DNA of 64,000 nt from DAISKN01 sp963716925 (GTDB lineage: Bacteria > Acidobacteriota > Vicinamibacteria > Marinacidobacterales > SMYC01), in contig CAVQUX010000010.1 of assembly GCA_963716925.1 (NCBI GenBank), positions 930,001 to 994,000 of the forward strand. The letters are read 5' to 3'. Position numbers and translations under genes: made by a program. This document shows positions 20,252 to 29,577 of the stretch, one piece after another. The notes under the pieces were generated by a model, which was not told the origin of the DNA, did not search any database, and was given only the letters and a program-made list of their open reading frames with translations. The first letter of the stretch is position 1. Each line of letters opens with the position of its first letter.

Positions 20252-21568
20252 ATGAGGATCAGCGTATTCGGGCTTGGTTACGTCGGCGCCGTCTCCACAG
20301 CTTGCCTTGCCCGGGATGGACATAGAGTCGTCGGTGTGGATATTGACGAGAGCAAGCTCGCGATGATCCGGAGCGGAATTTCGCCGATCGTCGAAGAGGG
20401 AATGCGAGAGCTCGTACAAAGCGCGGCGAGTTCCGGGCGGGTCTCGGTCACCAATGACGTCAGCCAAGCCATACGAGAGACCGAGCTGTCCTTCATCTGC
20501 GTCGGCACGCCCTCCCGACCTAACGGAAGCCAAGATCTCTCGGCCGTCGTTCGGGTTAGCGAGCAGCTCGGTCAGGCGCTCCGTTCGAAGCACGAGTATC
20601 ACCTCTTTGTCATGCGATCAACGGTGACTCCAGGTACGGTGGAGGAGACGATTCGGCCGGTGCTCGAATCGCAGTCCGGCAAATCACACGGGACCGATTT
20701 CGACCTTTGCTTCATGCCAGAGTTTCTCCGAGAAGGTAGCTCGATCCGGGATTACGACAACCCACCCTTTACCATCGTCGGGTCTACATCCGAACGAGCC
20801 GGTCGAACCCTTCGGGAACTCTTTTCGCATCTAAAGTGTGAGTTTCACGTGACCACAATTCGATCCGCGGAGATGTTGAAATACGCCTCCAACGTGTTTC
20901 ATGCCACGAAGATAACGTTCGCTAACGAGATGGGGCGCCTCTGTCAGGCCTACGGCGTCGATAGTCATGAGATGATGGATCTGTTCTGCCGGGACATGAG
21001 GTTGAACATCTCCCCCGCCTATCTCAAACCGGGGTTCGCCTTCGGCGGCTCGTGCCTTCCGAAGGATCTCCGGGCCCTTCTTTACATGGCGAAGACGAGA
21101 GACGTCGAGCTTCCTATGCTGGGCGCCGTGGGGGTGAGCAACACGGCCCACGTTCAGCGCGCGATGGACGTGGTTCTCTCTAACGGGCGCCGCCGAGTGG
21201 GACTTATCGGCCTCAGTTTCAAGAGCGGCACCGACGACCTTCGCGAGAGCCCGTTGGTTGCCCTCGCTGAGCACTTCATCGGAAAGGGGCTCAGCCTGTC
21301 AATCTACGACGAGGAGGTTAACCTGTCTCGCCTGGTAGGGGCAAACAAACGATTCATCGAGACCGCGATCCCGCACATCGGCGATCTCATGACCAACGAC
21401 TGTCGGGACTTGATACGAAAGAGCGAGGTGCTCGTGGTGGGCATCCGAGACGAAGCGGTAATGAAGATCCTGCATGAGGAGACTCGGCCCGAGCACTCCG
21501 TTGTGGATCTCGTACGAATTCCTGACCGCGAGCGGCTAAGATGTCACTACACCGGTATCTGTTGGTGA
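20252..21568 (+). CDS. Sugar-nucleotide 6-dehydrogenase, probably GDP-mannose type (AlgD-like)
   Basis: Intact 438-residue enzyme. The NAD-binding start is MRISVFGLGYVGAVSTACLA; RSTVTPGT, MPEFLREGSSIRDY, EMLKYASNVFHATKITFANE and PGFAFGGSCLPKDLRAL follow. The catalytic nucleophile falls at Cys268, the same number as in Pseudomonas AlgD, and the PGFAFGGSCLPKD wording and total length fit GDP-mannose 6-dehydrogenase better than typical UDP-glucose dehydrogenases. Product: a GDP- or UDP-uronic acid for the polysaccharide. RBS AAGGAG lies just before the ATG. The enzyme makes an acidic sugar plausible in this glycan; GDP versus UDP specificity is inferred, not proven. Confidence 0.85.
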   Translation: MRISVFGLGYVGAVSTACLARDGHRVVGVDIDESKLAMIRSGISPIVEEGMRELVQSAASSGRVSVTNDVSQAIRETELSFICVGTPSRPNGSQDLSAVVRVSEQLGQALRSKHEYHLFVMRSTVTPGTVEETIRPVLESQSGKSHGTDFDLCFMPEFLREGSSIRDYDNPPFTIVGSTSERAGRTLRELFSHLKCEFHVTTIRSAEMLKYASNVFHATKITFANEMGRLCQAYGVDSHEMMDLFCRDMRLNISPAYLKPGFAFGGSCLPKDLRALLYMAKTRDVELPMLGAVGVSNTAHVQRAMDVVLSNGRRRVGLIGLSFKSGTDDLRESPLVALAEHFIGKGLSLSIYDEEVNLSRLVGANKRFIETAIPHIGDLMTNDCRDLIRKSEVLVVGIRDEAVMKILHEETRPEHSVVDLVRIPDRERLRCHYTGICW

Positions 21569-21765
21569 TTCCGGCCAAAGATACACCGACGACGCGGCTC
21601 CGTCGCGAGACTACCGTTGACGAATCGATTCCCCAAACAGAGCGACCTCATCACACCAATCCCGCAGGCGGCTGGGACGCGTCCGAACTTGTCCCCTATT
21701 CAGGTATTGCCCCGTTCCATTCGAGGCACGAGGCTTACGACTAGAGTGGTGATCCCGACGCGGCC
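21569..21765. other. Intergenic gap without a supported gene
   Basis: About 200 bases between the dehydrogenase and the methyltransferase-kinase. A 67-codon frame beginning inside the end of the dehydrogenase (21541-21744) has no recognisable motif and is not called. GACTAGAGTGGTGATCC immediately precedes the next gene, but no clear promoter is visible. Confidence 0.3.
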
Positions 21766-23779
21766 GTGATCCGTAGCGAGCTCGCTTGTCCATCGTGTGG
21801 AGGTGCCCTCCACCAAGTTGGCGCCGGGATTCGGTGCACGGGATGTGACTTCTCAGGCAATCAGAAGGACGGCATCCTCGACCTTCGCACCGACCGGCTC
21901 GACCCTTCCCTCGATCTCGTGCGCCGTCCGGTGCTCGAAGAGCTCTCCCGAGAGACCAACCCTACGCAATGGCCCGCAACCATACGTCGCGTCTTGGAAG
22001 CACTCGACGACAACCCTGAGTGGCTCGATGAGCTCATCGTGCACGGTCGTTACGCATGGAAGCTGTTTTTACAGGTCCCCGAAGGAGGAACGTTCCTGGA
22101 CTTGGGATGTGGCCTGGGCAGTCTTCTGCAGAATCTTGCGCCCCACTTCCGCATTGTCTTCGGGCTCGATTTGAGTTGGGAAGCGCTTCTCTTCTCCCAA
22201 ATGCGTCTGCGACTGTTCAACCCCAGCGCGGACGTTCGCCTGATCGCGGGCGGAGATGGAAAGCGTCTCCCGTTTCACGACGAGTCTTTCGACTGCGTCA
22301 CGCTCTCCGGTGTTCTTTCGCTGTGGCATCGCAGTCTCGCTTTCAACACCGGTTCTCGCGATCAGCTCGTTAAAGCACTGAGCACGATGAGCTCGACGTT
22401 CGGCGGCACGGGCCCGCGCCGGCAAGAGGTCGCACTCCTTCAGGAAGTACAACGTGTCCTCAAGAGGGACGGCCAGTTGTTCGTCGGGACCGAGAATCGC
22501 CTTAGCTACGAGAACTTACTTGGCCAACGCGACGAACGTTCGGGAAGGCTACTACCCCGGCTTCTCGCCAATCTGAATTCCTTCGCCAAGTCGCGAAGAC
22601 GGTATTCCACCTTTTCCCACTCTCGATCTGGTTACGAGCGGCTATTCTTGCAGGCTGGCTTTCCCAGGCCCGAGTTCTTGGGCTTGCTCGACGGGTATAG
22701 CAAGCTCAACCGCATCATCCCTGATGCCCGAATAACGGATTGGTACCAGCCCGCGTCTATCGCCGTCAAGGACCGGATTCGACGATCACGGCACTTCGTC
22801 CCCGCGTTCGGCATTCTCGCCTCGGTCAACCCCACCCATGAATCGATATGGGACGCGATCCGGCAGAAACTCTCATTCGGAAGCCAGGACGCCGCGGCGC
22901 CGGTGGTCGTCTCCGACATCCTCGTTACCGGAAAGAACAAGGTCGTGCTCCTCGCTCGACGAGGAGATGAGCGCATCGTCCTCAAAGTTCCGCTCGACCG
23001 CGAGTCCCTCCAGGCGGAGCAGAACAACTGGAGGTTCCTGACGCGTGCGGTCGATTGGGGCATCAGACTTCCCGCCCCTATCTCCCGAGGCGAGGTACGG
23101 CAGTGCCACTACTTCCTCGAGCGAGCTATCCCCGGCCTGCCGGTCTCAAATGTGAGAACGGAGAGCAACTCCGCCGCAATCCTCCAATCCCTGGAGGCGT
23201 ATCTCAAGTCTTTAAGTCGCGCTTCGGGAGGCGTCCGCCGTCAGACGCTGTCCGCTGGGCTCGTGAAGCGATTCATCGATGAGCCCATCCAAGTCCTTCG
23301 ATGGCTAGCGAACGAGACCGCCCAAGCCCGGCTGTCGCGCCTCCGACAGTCCCTCGTGGCCGCACTTGAGACCTCGTTGATTCCGATAGGCACGATGCAC
23401 GGTGATTTGAGCGCGACCAATGTTCTAGTGAGTGACGGGGTGGTCAGCGGGGTCATCGACTTGGGGCTACGTGAAGGACGACGGTATTCCGTTCCTCGAT
23501 ACCATTGGACACCTGGAAAGCGTCCTGCGACATACCCGGGCTGTCACCCAGCTCGAGGCGTTGACGCTAGTGAAAGATCGGGGGCTCAACGACACTCCCG
23601 AGCGTGAATTCCTGGAGCGGCTTCTCTCCTTCTACGAGGTACCTTGGAGCGAGTTGGAAGCCTATACGCAATTGTATTGGCTTCATCATTCGACCATACG
23701 TGCCAAGGAGTCCCTCCAGTTCGAGCCGGTTGGCATCGACCGTGACGTGAACCGAGCTCTTGCCGACTTGGTTCCCTAG
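21766..23779 (+). CDS. Bifunctional SAM methyltransferase / APH-type kinase fusion (one frame break)
   Basis: Three parts can be read. An N-terminal zinc-ribbon-like segment has CPSCGGA and CTGCDFSG. A class I methyltransferase follows, with SAM motif GTFLDLGCGLGSLLQ and GKRLPFHDESFDCVTLSGVLSLW. A C-terminal aminoglycoside-phosphotransferase/choline-kinase fold has ERIVLKVPLD (ATP lysine), then HGDLSATNVLVSDG (catalytic loop) and GVIDWGYVKDDGIPF (metal-binding Asp) after correction of one extra base near 23463 (GACTTGGGGC). Corrected length is about 670 residues, ending at 23779. It directly follows the AlgD-like gene in the glycan locus. A methyltransferase joined to a kinase recalls WbdD, which caps O9a polymannose chains by phosphorylation and methylation; that parallel is inference. 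Confidence 0.8.
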
Positions 23780-24014
23780 GTCGTGATCCTTATCAACTCT
23801 CGTACCTGCGATAGTCCGCGGGTCGCCATCTTCTCAGTTTGAGCGCGCGAAATGGGACTGAGAAAACCGACGAGAGAGAGACTTGGCCACGAGGATCTTG
23901 ACCAGCTCCTACTCAAGTCACTCGGACTGCCGACGGCTCTCTGACCCCGATCCATCCGGCGCGCTCGTGAAAATGAACCTTCGTACTTCTGAAATGAACT
24001 TCGGGATGCGGTCA
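23780..24014. other. Convergent intergenic region
   Basis: 235 bases between the ends of the methyltransferase-kinase (rightward) and sulfotransferase (leftward) genes. No gene, no terminator stem with a U-tract and no repeat is visible. Frames here continue past the sulfotransferase stop only as antisense or out-of-frame noise. Confidence 0.3.
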
Positions 24015-24763
24015 CTACCTCTGCCAGATCGAAGAAAGACGATGCCGTATTCTGGGGATGTCCAATCGTCCAATGCCCTGGCGCGAGATTCGATCTAAGT
24101 CGCGCAGCATTTCCTCGTCGAGATGATTTTCCCAATCACCCATCGCGCCCTTGCGAAAAAACTTGTCGCCTTCGAAATTGGGCTCTTTGTCGTATTCCTT
24201 CCGCAGCGTTCCGAGCGATGTTTCTCACGAATCGCCGCTGCCTGCTCGGCCGTCAAGGACATCCCCAGAACAGCCGCGATGCGTCCGATCTCGGCATCAA
24301 ACTCGCGATGGAGTCGTTCGTAAGAAGACACGTACGAGCGCGGGCCAGCGTCCCGCCACAAGGCATGGTACCGGCTCAGACCGGAGACGGCCTCGCGACC
24401 GACGCTCCAATAGAAGTCGATAAAACTACCCATGTAAGCACTGCGGAGACGCTCGTGGTAGTAGTAAGACACAACGACGTCTCTGGCATCTCGCTCGATA
24501 TCGAACACATAGACACTTTCTACGGACACGAGCAGCTTCCGATGCTCCGGTTTATCCAGATGGTTCTTTGACAGATAGTCCTTATCCCTGTAGTTCTCCT
24601 TCTTGAGAAACTCCTCAAGTCGGTCCGGCCGAATACAGGGATGGCGCGGACTCTTTAAAGTCAGGTAGTCGTCGTTTGGCGCCTGGAATGGTCGCAAGTT
24701 TCGAAGAATGTTGTACAGCCACGTCGAGCCGCTCTTGATGGCGCCGTTGCATATCGCTAACAC
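24015..24763 (-). CDS. Sulfotransferase, PAPS-dependent type (one frame break)
   Basis: P-loop sulfotransferase of about 249 residues. The 5'-phosphosulfate loop is AIKSGSTWLYNIL at the N-terminus, the 3'-phosphate-binding region is DIERDARDVVVSYYYHE, and the C-terminal signature after correction is FRKGAMGDWENHLDEEM. A single missing A near 24222 (GAGAAACATC) causes the break; correction gives EKTSLGTLRKEYDKEP. The start is GTG at 24763 with GGAG about 10 bases upstream. It would move sulfate from PAPS to a hydroxyl or amine, most likely on the polysaccharide or a lipid given its place. It lies opposite to the right arm and next to the degraded region, so it may be a separate acquisition. 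Confidence 0.82.
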
Positions 24764-25058
24764 GCACGGACTACTCCGTAATGAGAGGTGGCGGTCCCGA
24801 TTTTTTGTGCGGGAAGTCTCCCGGTCGGGAGGGCCTGCTGCGCAGGAGGTCCGTTCCTGACAGGGTTCGGAGTGCACCAAGAGGCGCGCGCCCCGCCTCC
24901 CGGTCATTCGGTATGCTTGGTAACTCAGACGCAGGACTGGCGGCACATCGAATCACCGGCTCTGCATTCGTCGGGGAGCTTCTCTCAAGTCGCGAGTCTC
25001 CCTCGAGCACAGCGCATACGGGTGAGGAATTCGTGATTCTCCTCTCTTGGTGCGAGTC
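24764..25058. other. Intergenic gap between sulfotransferase and flippase remnant
   Basis: About 295 bases with no supported gene. The plus-strand GTGAGG at 25021-25026 and several short open frames have no recognisable motifs. The GGAG near 24774-24777 (minus strand) serves the sulfotransferase start. Confidence 0.3.
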
Positions 25059-26550
25059 TCAGCCCCGCGTTACGACGCCGACTCGACCCAGCCCTTTCCG
25101 AGCGAAGTGCAGCAGTATGTCTCCCGCTCCCTCCGGGCTGCCGCTGAGGTGCCAGAGGATAAGCTGCGAGGTGACGGGTAGGGGCACAGCTCCCGCAATT
25201 CCACACGCGACGAGCCTCCAGGGGGCGGGAAGCCGCCCGTCGGCCATCAGGGTCTTCGGGATATGTGACTGCGGAACGCCATCAGGACAGAGGCCACCGG
25301 TGTTCGCCAGGTCGCTCGCAGGAACGCTACCCATGGTGCCTTCCGGGACCGCTACCTACCCACCACCCAGCGATCAGCAGCATGACGATGGCGCTGGACA
25401 ACTGCCATCGCCATAGCTGCCCCGACGGCGCCCGCTCGCGGCACGGCAATCCACAACCCAGGAACAGAGCACGATGGCTTCGAGGGTTACCAGATCAGGA
25501 AGGCGAGACGGTCGATTGGTCGCGAAGTACAGGGGGTTGCTGTTGGTATTGATGGCTCTAAGCGCAGCATGGACTAGGAGAATCTGCATGACCGGTGTCG
25601 CAGCCGACCACTTCGGCCCGAGCGGCACGATGAATTCCGCGGTGACACCAATTCCGATTGCTGGGCATCGCCGCGCGCAGGATTACCGAGAAGGTGTCCT
25701 TGTCGATGAGTTTCGCCAGTAGAGCGTAGTCCGACCAGTTTAGAGTAGCCGGGGAAAGAGTCCCGCTTGATTGGGGCAACAAGCTGGGTCGCGCCATGCT
25801 GCGGAAATCGCATTTGCTATGGGATGACGCCAGAATCTCGGCACGAGCAAAAGCGCGCAATAACGGTAGCTCTCTTAGAAAATGGAGCACAAGTTACCCA
25901 GGACAAGCCACTTGGAAAACTCGAATATCTCGCCGAACGGTTCAGCGTTAGCTTCAGCAAGATTGCGGCATCACTACGTAGCTCATTACCAAGCGAAGGC
26001 CTCCGTCACAGCGTCCCCAGCGGAGGAGCCAGTGGTCTCGCCAGACGAGTGCCAGTCCCAGGTCAGAGGGATTTCGACCATCCTCGAGGAGACGCGGAAC
26101 AGGAACTACAACGGGAACTCAAGCTCCTTCCGAAGATGGATTATGCGAAAATTCTTCGGCGGAAGCAGGAAGTCGGAGTGAACGACAGATGGACCACTTC
26201 CCGCAAACGCGGCTCGTCGAACGCTTGGGGGCAAGGCGGGCAATCGGTGTGAGGACGGCCAAGAGCAATAGCCCTTGACCATGCTGGCGGTCCGGGCTAT
26301 GCTGTTATAATGATCCTCCGTGGCATCCTGGCATCCGTACGGCTACCTCGAAGCTGATTTCTCCGGACGTATCAAGCACCGCTATCATCGACATCGCCGA
26401 CGCGATGACGCCAAAGTGTTCAGGCTCGAGAAGGCGAGCAACAGCTGTCGACACGACGCCAATCAGGCCGATGACGCGCCCAAAAGCGGTAGAGCATATC
26501 GCCGCCGGACGCGATACTGCGACGAATTGACAAAGCTCCGTCCAATTCAT
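25059..26550 (-). pseudogene. Degraded polysaccharide flippase (Wzx/PST family)
   Basis: Homology to a full-length flippase of about 490 residues is scattered over all three minus-strand frames in the correct order. N-terminus: FGRVIGLIGVVSTAVARLLEPEHFGVIA. Then HYNSIARTASMVKG, EPRLREVVHLS, NFRIIHLRKELEF, GLALVWRDHWLL, RLVMSYVV, EIFEFSKWLVLGNLCS, QLVAPIKR then FPGYSKL, GPKWSAATPVMQILLVHAAL, INTNSNPLYFATNRPS, and a C-terminus with LPAPWRLVA and LILWHLSGSPEGA. Around ten frame shifts and in-frame stops (for example PL*FLF near 26105) are needed, far more per kilobase than neighbours. These proteins move undecaprenyl-linked repeat units across the membrane. It is the only flippase-like sequence in the window. 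Confidence 0.8.
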
Positions 26551-27626
26551 GACGTACCCAACGGAGCAAGAACCTAGAGAACGAACATGGGGCCCACTGT
26601 TACCGCGACCGGACCGTCAGACCCTCCCCTGGCGGCTGCAGCCGTCGATATCCCTTCGTGCGCTGAGAGATGCTTATCGAGTTCGTGACCAGTGGCCGAC
26701 GCAGTAGCCTAATCTCTCTGGAGAACAACGCGGGCTACGCGTTTGGTGGGAGGAACCGCAATCCGTCAACCTATCGCAACTTCCCCTTATGGCGTTAATG
26801 GCGCTGCCGCCACTCGAACCGTTCGCCCAGAAACAGAAGCGTCTCCATAACGGCATCGATGGATGGGTGCCCAACAAGATGTTGGGAAGAGGCCGCGGCA
26901 ATCGGCTGAAGATTCTGGCGTGGGGCGGGGTTTGGGTGTGTGTCTTGGCGCGAAAAAGCGGAAACACTCGCCTCGTCGCTCGAAGGTCACGGTTCATATG
27001 CTGCTGCTATCGAAATGACACATGGAGACGGCGCCTCGTTGGTACGACAAGACAGCAAATAACTCAACGAACCAGCTCCTTTGTGCCAACGTGCGTGGTC
27101 AGGGAGACCGATCGATGGATCCGAGGCAGGTGGCGTCTTCATGATCCCTCTCCCAGAGAAACGCCGGTTGAAGACTCCTCGGAAACGGAAGGAGCGCGTG
27201 GCGCAACTGGAGTTGCTCAAGCCGAGGCCGTGGCGTCTCCGTCTCGCCCGACAGGTTCCCAGGATCCGGAAGTTCCGGCCAACCCCAGGAGAGCACAAGA
27301 CCGACGGCAGAGTACAAGCCAAAATCGTCAGAAGCGGACAAGTGCAAGGCACCTGGGGAAATGGGTGCTCTTCTAGAAACGGGAGGGTTTGTGTTCTTCG
27401 TTCCTGCTGGGCAGGCGCCGCGAGGTGGAGCAGGGTGCGCGGTTCAGCTGCTGCATTGGAAGCAAGGTGCGGAGGAGCGCGAGGTGGAATCCTCGAGTGG
27501 AAGAGGAGCTCGAACGGGAAGATGCCCAGACGCCGGAAGCGGCTCGAGCACGCGGACTTCGTCATCACAGTTCGAAGTCACCCTCTGGGGATTCCGCTGG
27601 AGAGCCCGGACGACAAGAAGTTGATT
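26551..27626. other. About 1.1 kb of apparently decayed DNA, no supported gene
   Basis: No frame on either strand gives a convincing protein. One 40-residue stretch on the plus strand near 26668-26790 (SLISLENNAGYAFGGRNRN) weakly recalls the N-GYA-G-N block of family 2 glycosyltransferases, but nothing on either side supports it. The last codons before the IS element (27550-27626, HADFVITVRSHPLGIPLE) are open in the frame that continues at 30010 on the far side of the IS. Confidence 0.4.
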
Positions 27627-27648
27627 GTAACTACTCGCCGAACCCCGT
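27627..27648 (+). repeat. IS66 left terminal inverted repeat
   Basis: Begins GTAACTACTCGCC and ends CCCCGT. It matches the complement of 29980-30001 at 18 of 22 positions, with mismatches at positions 5 and 13-15. Confidence 0.85.
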
Positions 27649-27685
27649 TGGTTCGCCAGGTGTGCGCGGGAGGAAACGAGAGTTT

Positions 27686-29182
27686 CTAGGCGGCGGAATC
27701 GGCGAGAAGGTCGGCGGGGAGGACGATGGTCCCGGGATTCTCGATGGCGGCGTAGGCCGCCTTCAGCAGGTAGGCCCTGGGCTCGATGTTCTGGAGCTTG
27801 GCGGTCTCGCAGAGAGTGTAGAAGAGCGCCGCGACTTCGGTGCCTCGTTTCGAGCGTGAGCCGTAGTGGTTCTTCCTCCCGACGACCGGTCCCCGCAGAG
27901 CACGTTCCGCGTGGTTGTTGTCCGGGTACACGAGCGGATTTTCGACGAACAACGTCAGCTTCTCCCAGCGCTCGAGCATGTAGTGGACCGCCTTGCCGAA
28001 GTCGCTTCGGGGCAGACCCCGCTGGGTCAGTGCCCATTCGCGGATCGAGTTCAAGATCGGCTGGGAACGTTCTCGGCGAAGGCGTAGGCGCAGCTTCTGA
28101 GCTTGCTCATCGCCGGGAAACGGCCCCGGAACCAGGCGCTCGACTTCGTACAGCTCTCCGATCAGACGAAGGACTTCCGAGCATGCCTGCGGGTAGTGCT
28201 CGCTCGCTTCATCAAACTTTCTTTTGACGTGCGCCCAGCAATGGGCGAGTCGAAGCTCGGGGCCCGCTCGGGCAAGCACTTCATAAACGGCATAGCCATC
28301 GACAACCGCAATGCCGCGATAGTTCCCCAAGACCTTCCGACCATCCTCCGTCGATTTCGTCGGCAGCATCCGGTAGTACGCGATATCCGGACTCGATAGG
28401 CCCCACACCGTGCCCACGGATTTCTTGTTCGAGCCCATCAGCGGCCACCGGGTTTCGTCCGCGTGGAGGACGGGTGATTCCAGCACCTTCTTTCCCAGGG
28501 CGTCGTACACCGGTTCCAGGTGACGCGCCAACACGTTCAGCTGGTCCCACAGCGTCTGGCTGTCGATTTCGAGCCCCTCACGCCGCATCATCCGGACCTG
28601 GCGCTCTAATGGCAGGTGGTCGGCATACTTGTTGAGCGCAACCTCCACTGCAAACTCTACAGAGTACCGGCCCCCAGGCTGAAGCTTCGTCGCCGCCGGA
28701 GCGGTCACAACGTTCGCGTTACAGCGGCAGCGGTACTTCTTTCGCAACTGCCGCTCGATGACGAAACTACGTTTCACCACCGTCACCACTTCCGATTCTT
28801 CGTACTGGCCGCTCATTTCGCCGAGCTCGCCGTCGCATACCGAGCACTTCCTATCTGGCTCGGAAAGCTCCAGCACACGCTCCACCATCGGCAGATGAGG
28901 CTGGGGTCGCGGTCCATGCCCTTCGCGCTTCGTCGCCGGCTTCTCCGCCTTGGCCTTGGCTTTGTTCTGTCTCTCGTCGATGCGCAGAATCTCCTCCCGC
29001 GCTGACTCCAGATTCCGACGGATTTCCAGCTCCAGCTGCGCGGTATCTTCAAAGCCCCGGAGGCGGAGGTTCTCTACCGTCAGCTTCGTGACCCGGTCGA
29101 TGAGTCGCTTGTTTTCGCTGTCTTGGAGCAGCGCGATCTGGCGGAGAGTTTCGAGGTCGTGTTCGTTTTTGATGCGAACCAC
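27686..29182 (-). CDS. tnpC: IS66 transposase TnpC
   Basis: 498 residues, full length. An N-terminal coiled coil (QIALLQDSENKRLIDRVTKLT) is followed by an IS66 zinc-finger-type region (CSVCDGELG ... RCRCN). The DDE catalytic core then has VLHADETRWPL, AVVDGYAVYEVL, HCWAHVKRKFDEA and, at the C-terminus, YPDNNHAERALRGPVVGRKNHYGS with the final Glu, and KLQNIEPRAYLLKA. All expected blocks are present, so the enzyme is probably competent. It lies 14 bases downstream of tnpB. Confidence 0.95.
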   Translation of the reverse strand: MVRIKNEHDLETLRQIALLQDSENKRLIDRVTKLTVENLRLRGFEDTAQLELEIRRNLESAREEILRIDERQNKAKAKAEKPATKREGHGPRPQPHLPMVERVLELSEPDRKCSVCDGELGEMSGQYEESEVVTVVKRSFVIERQLRKKYRCRCNANVVTAPAATKLQPGGRYSVEFAVEVALNKYADHLPLERQVRMMRREGLEIDSQTLWDQLNVLARHLEPVYDALGKKVLESPVLHADETRWPLMGSNKKSVGTVWGLSSPDIAYYRMLPTKSTEDGRKVLGNYRGIAVVDGYAVYEVLARAGPELRLAHCWAHVKRKFDEASEHYPQACSEVLRLIGELYEVERLVPGPFPGDEQAQKLRLRLRRERSQPILNSIREWALTQRGLPRSDFGKAVHYMLERWEKLTLFVENPLVYPDNNHAERALRGPVVGRKNHYGSRSKRGTEVAALFYTLCETAKLQNIEPRAYLLKAAYAAIENPGTIVLPADLLADSAA

Positions 29183-29196
29183 GGAACACGATTAGA

Positions 29197-29577
29197 TCAT
29201 GGCCTCGATCCCATGGCAAGAGAAAACTGCGTCATCTCCGGCGGAGACAACGATATTTTTCCAACGAACCGGCTTCCTTCCAAAAACAGACTCAGCTCGC
29301 TCGTCGTCAGCCGTACCGGCTCACCATCGACCCCCGACCACAGGCACGCGAACTTCCCCCTCTCGAGACGCTTCGCATAGACGCATAGGCCGGTACCATC
29401 CCAATGCAGAACTTTTGCCCGGATTCGATTGCGGCTCACGAACAGGTACAGGTCGCCGCTCAGTGGATCACAGCTCAGCTCGTTCCGCACCAACGCGGAC
29501 AAGCCGTCGAAGCCCTTACGAAGATCGGCCGGCGCCGCGTACGCCCATGCCGACACCCGGCGGCTGTTCCACTTCAT
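29197..29577 (-). CDS. tnpB: IS66 accessory protein TnpB (Orf2)
   Basis: 126 residues from the ATG at 29577, which overlaps the tnpA stop as ATGA. Family signature: VSAWAYAAPADLRKGFDGLSALV, DPLSGDLYLFVSRNRIRAKVLHWDGTGLCVYAKRLE and FACLWSGVDGEPVRLT. TnpB is needed with TnpA and TnpC for IS66 transposition, though its biochemical role is unclear. The open frame extends upstream, but homologues start at this Met. Confidence 0.95.
   Translation of the reverse strand: MKWNSRRVSAWAYAAPADLRKGFDGLSALVRNELSCDPLSGDLYLFVSRNRIRAKVLHWDGTGLCVYAKRLERGKFACLWSGVDGEPVRLTTSELSLFLEGSRFVGKISLSPPEMTQFSLAMGSRP

Noticed and set aside
21541..21744. Possible 67-residue gene starting inside the dehydrogenase end
   Set aside because: No motif, no RBS and a composition unlike the neighbours; it could be the trace of a lost gene, but nothing supports it.
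23776..24135. Leftward continuation of the sulfotransferase into 23776
   Set aside because: The family's C-terminal KGAMGDWENHLDEEM and a TAG at 24015 are in one frame. The longer frame is an artefact of the same single-base deletion.
27081..27626. Open plus-strand frame left of the IS66 element as an intact gene
   Set aside because: Only the last 25 codons look protein-like, and the rest is a cysteine/arginine/tryptophan-rich translation of decayed DNA. I kept it only as a possible junction partner for the interrupted frame.
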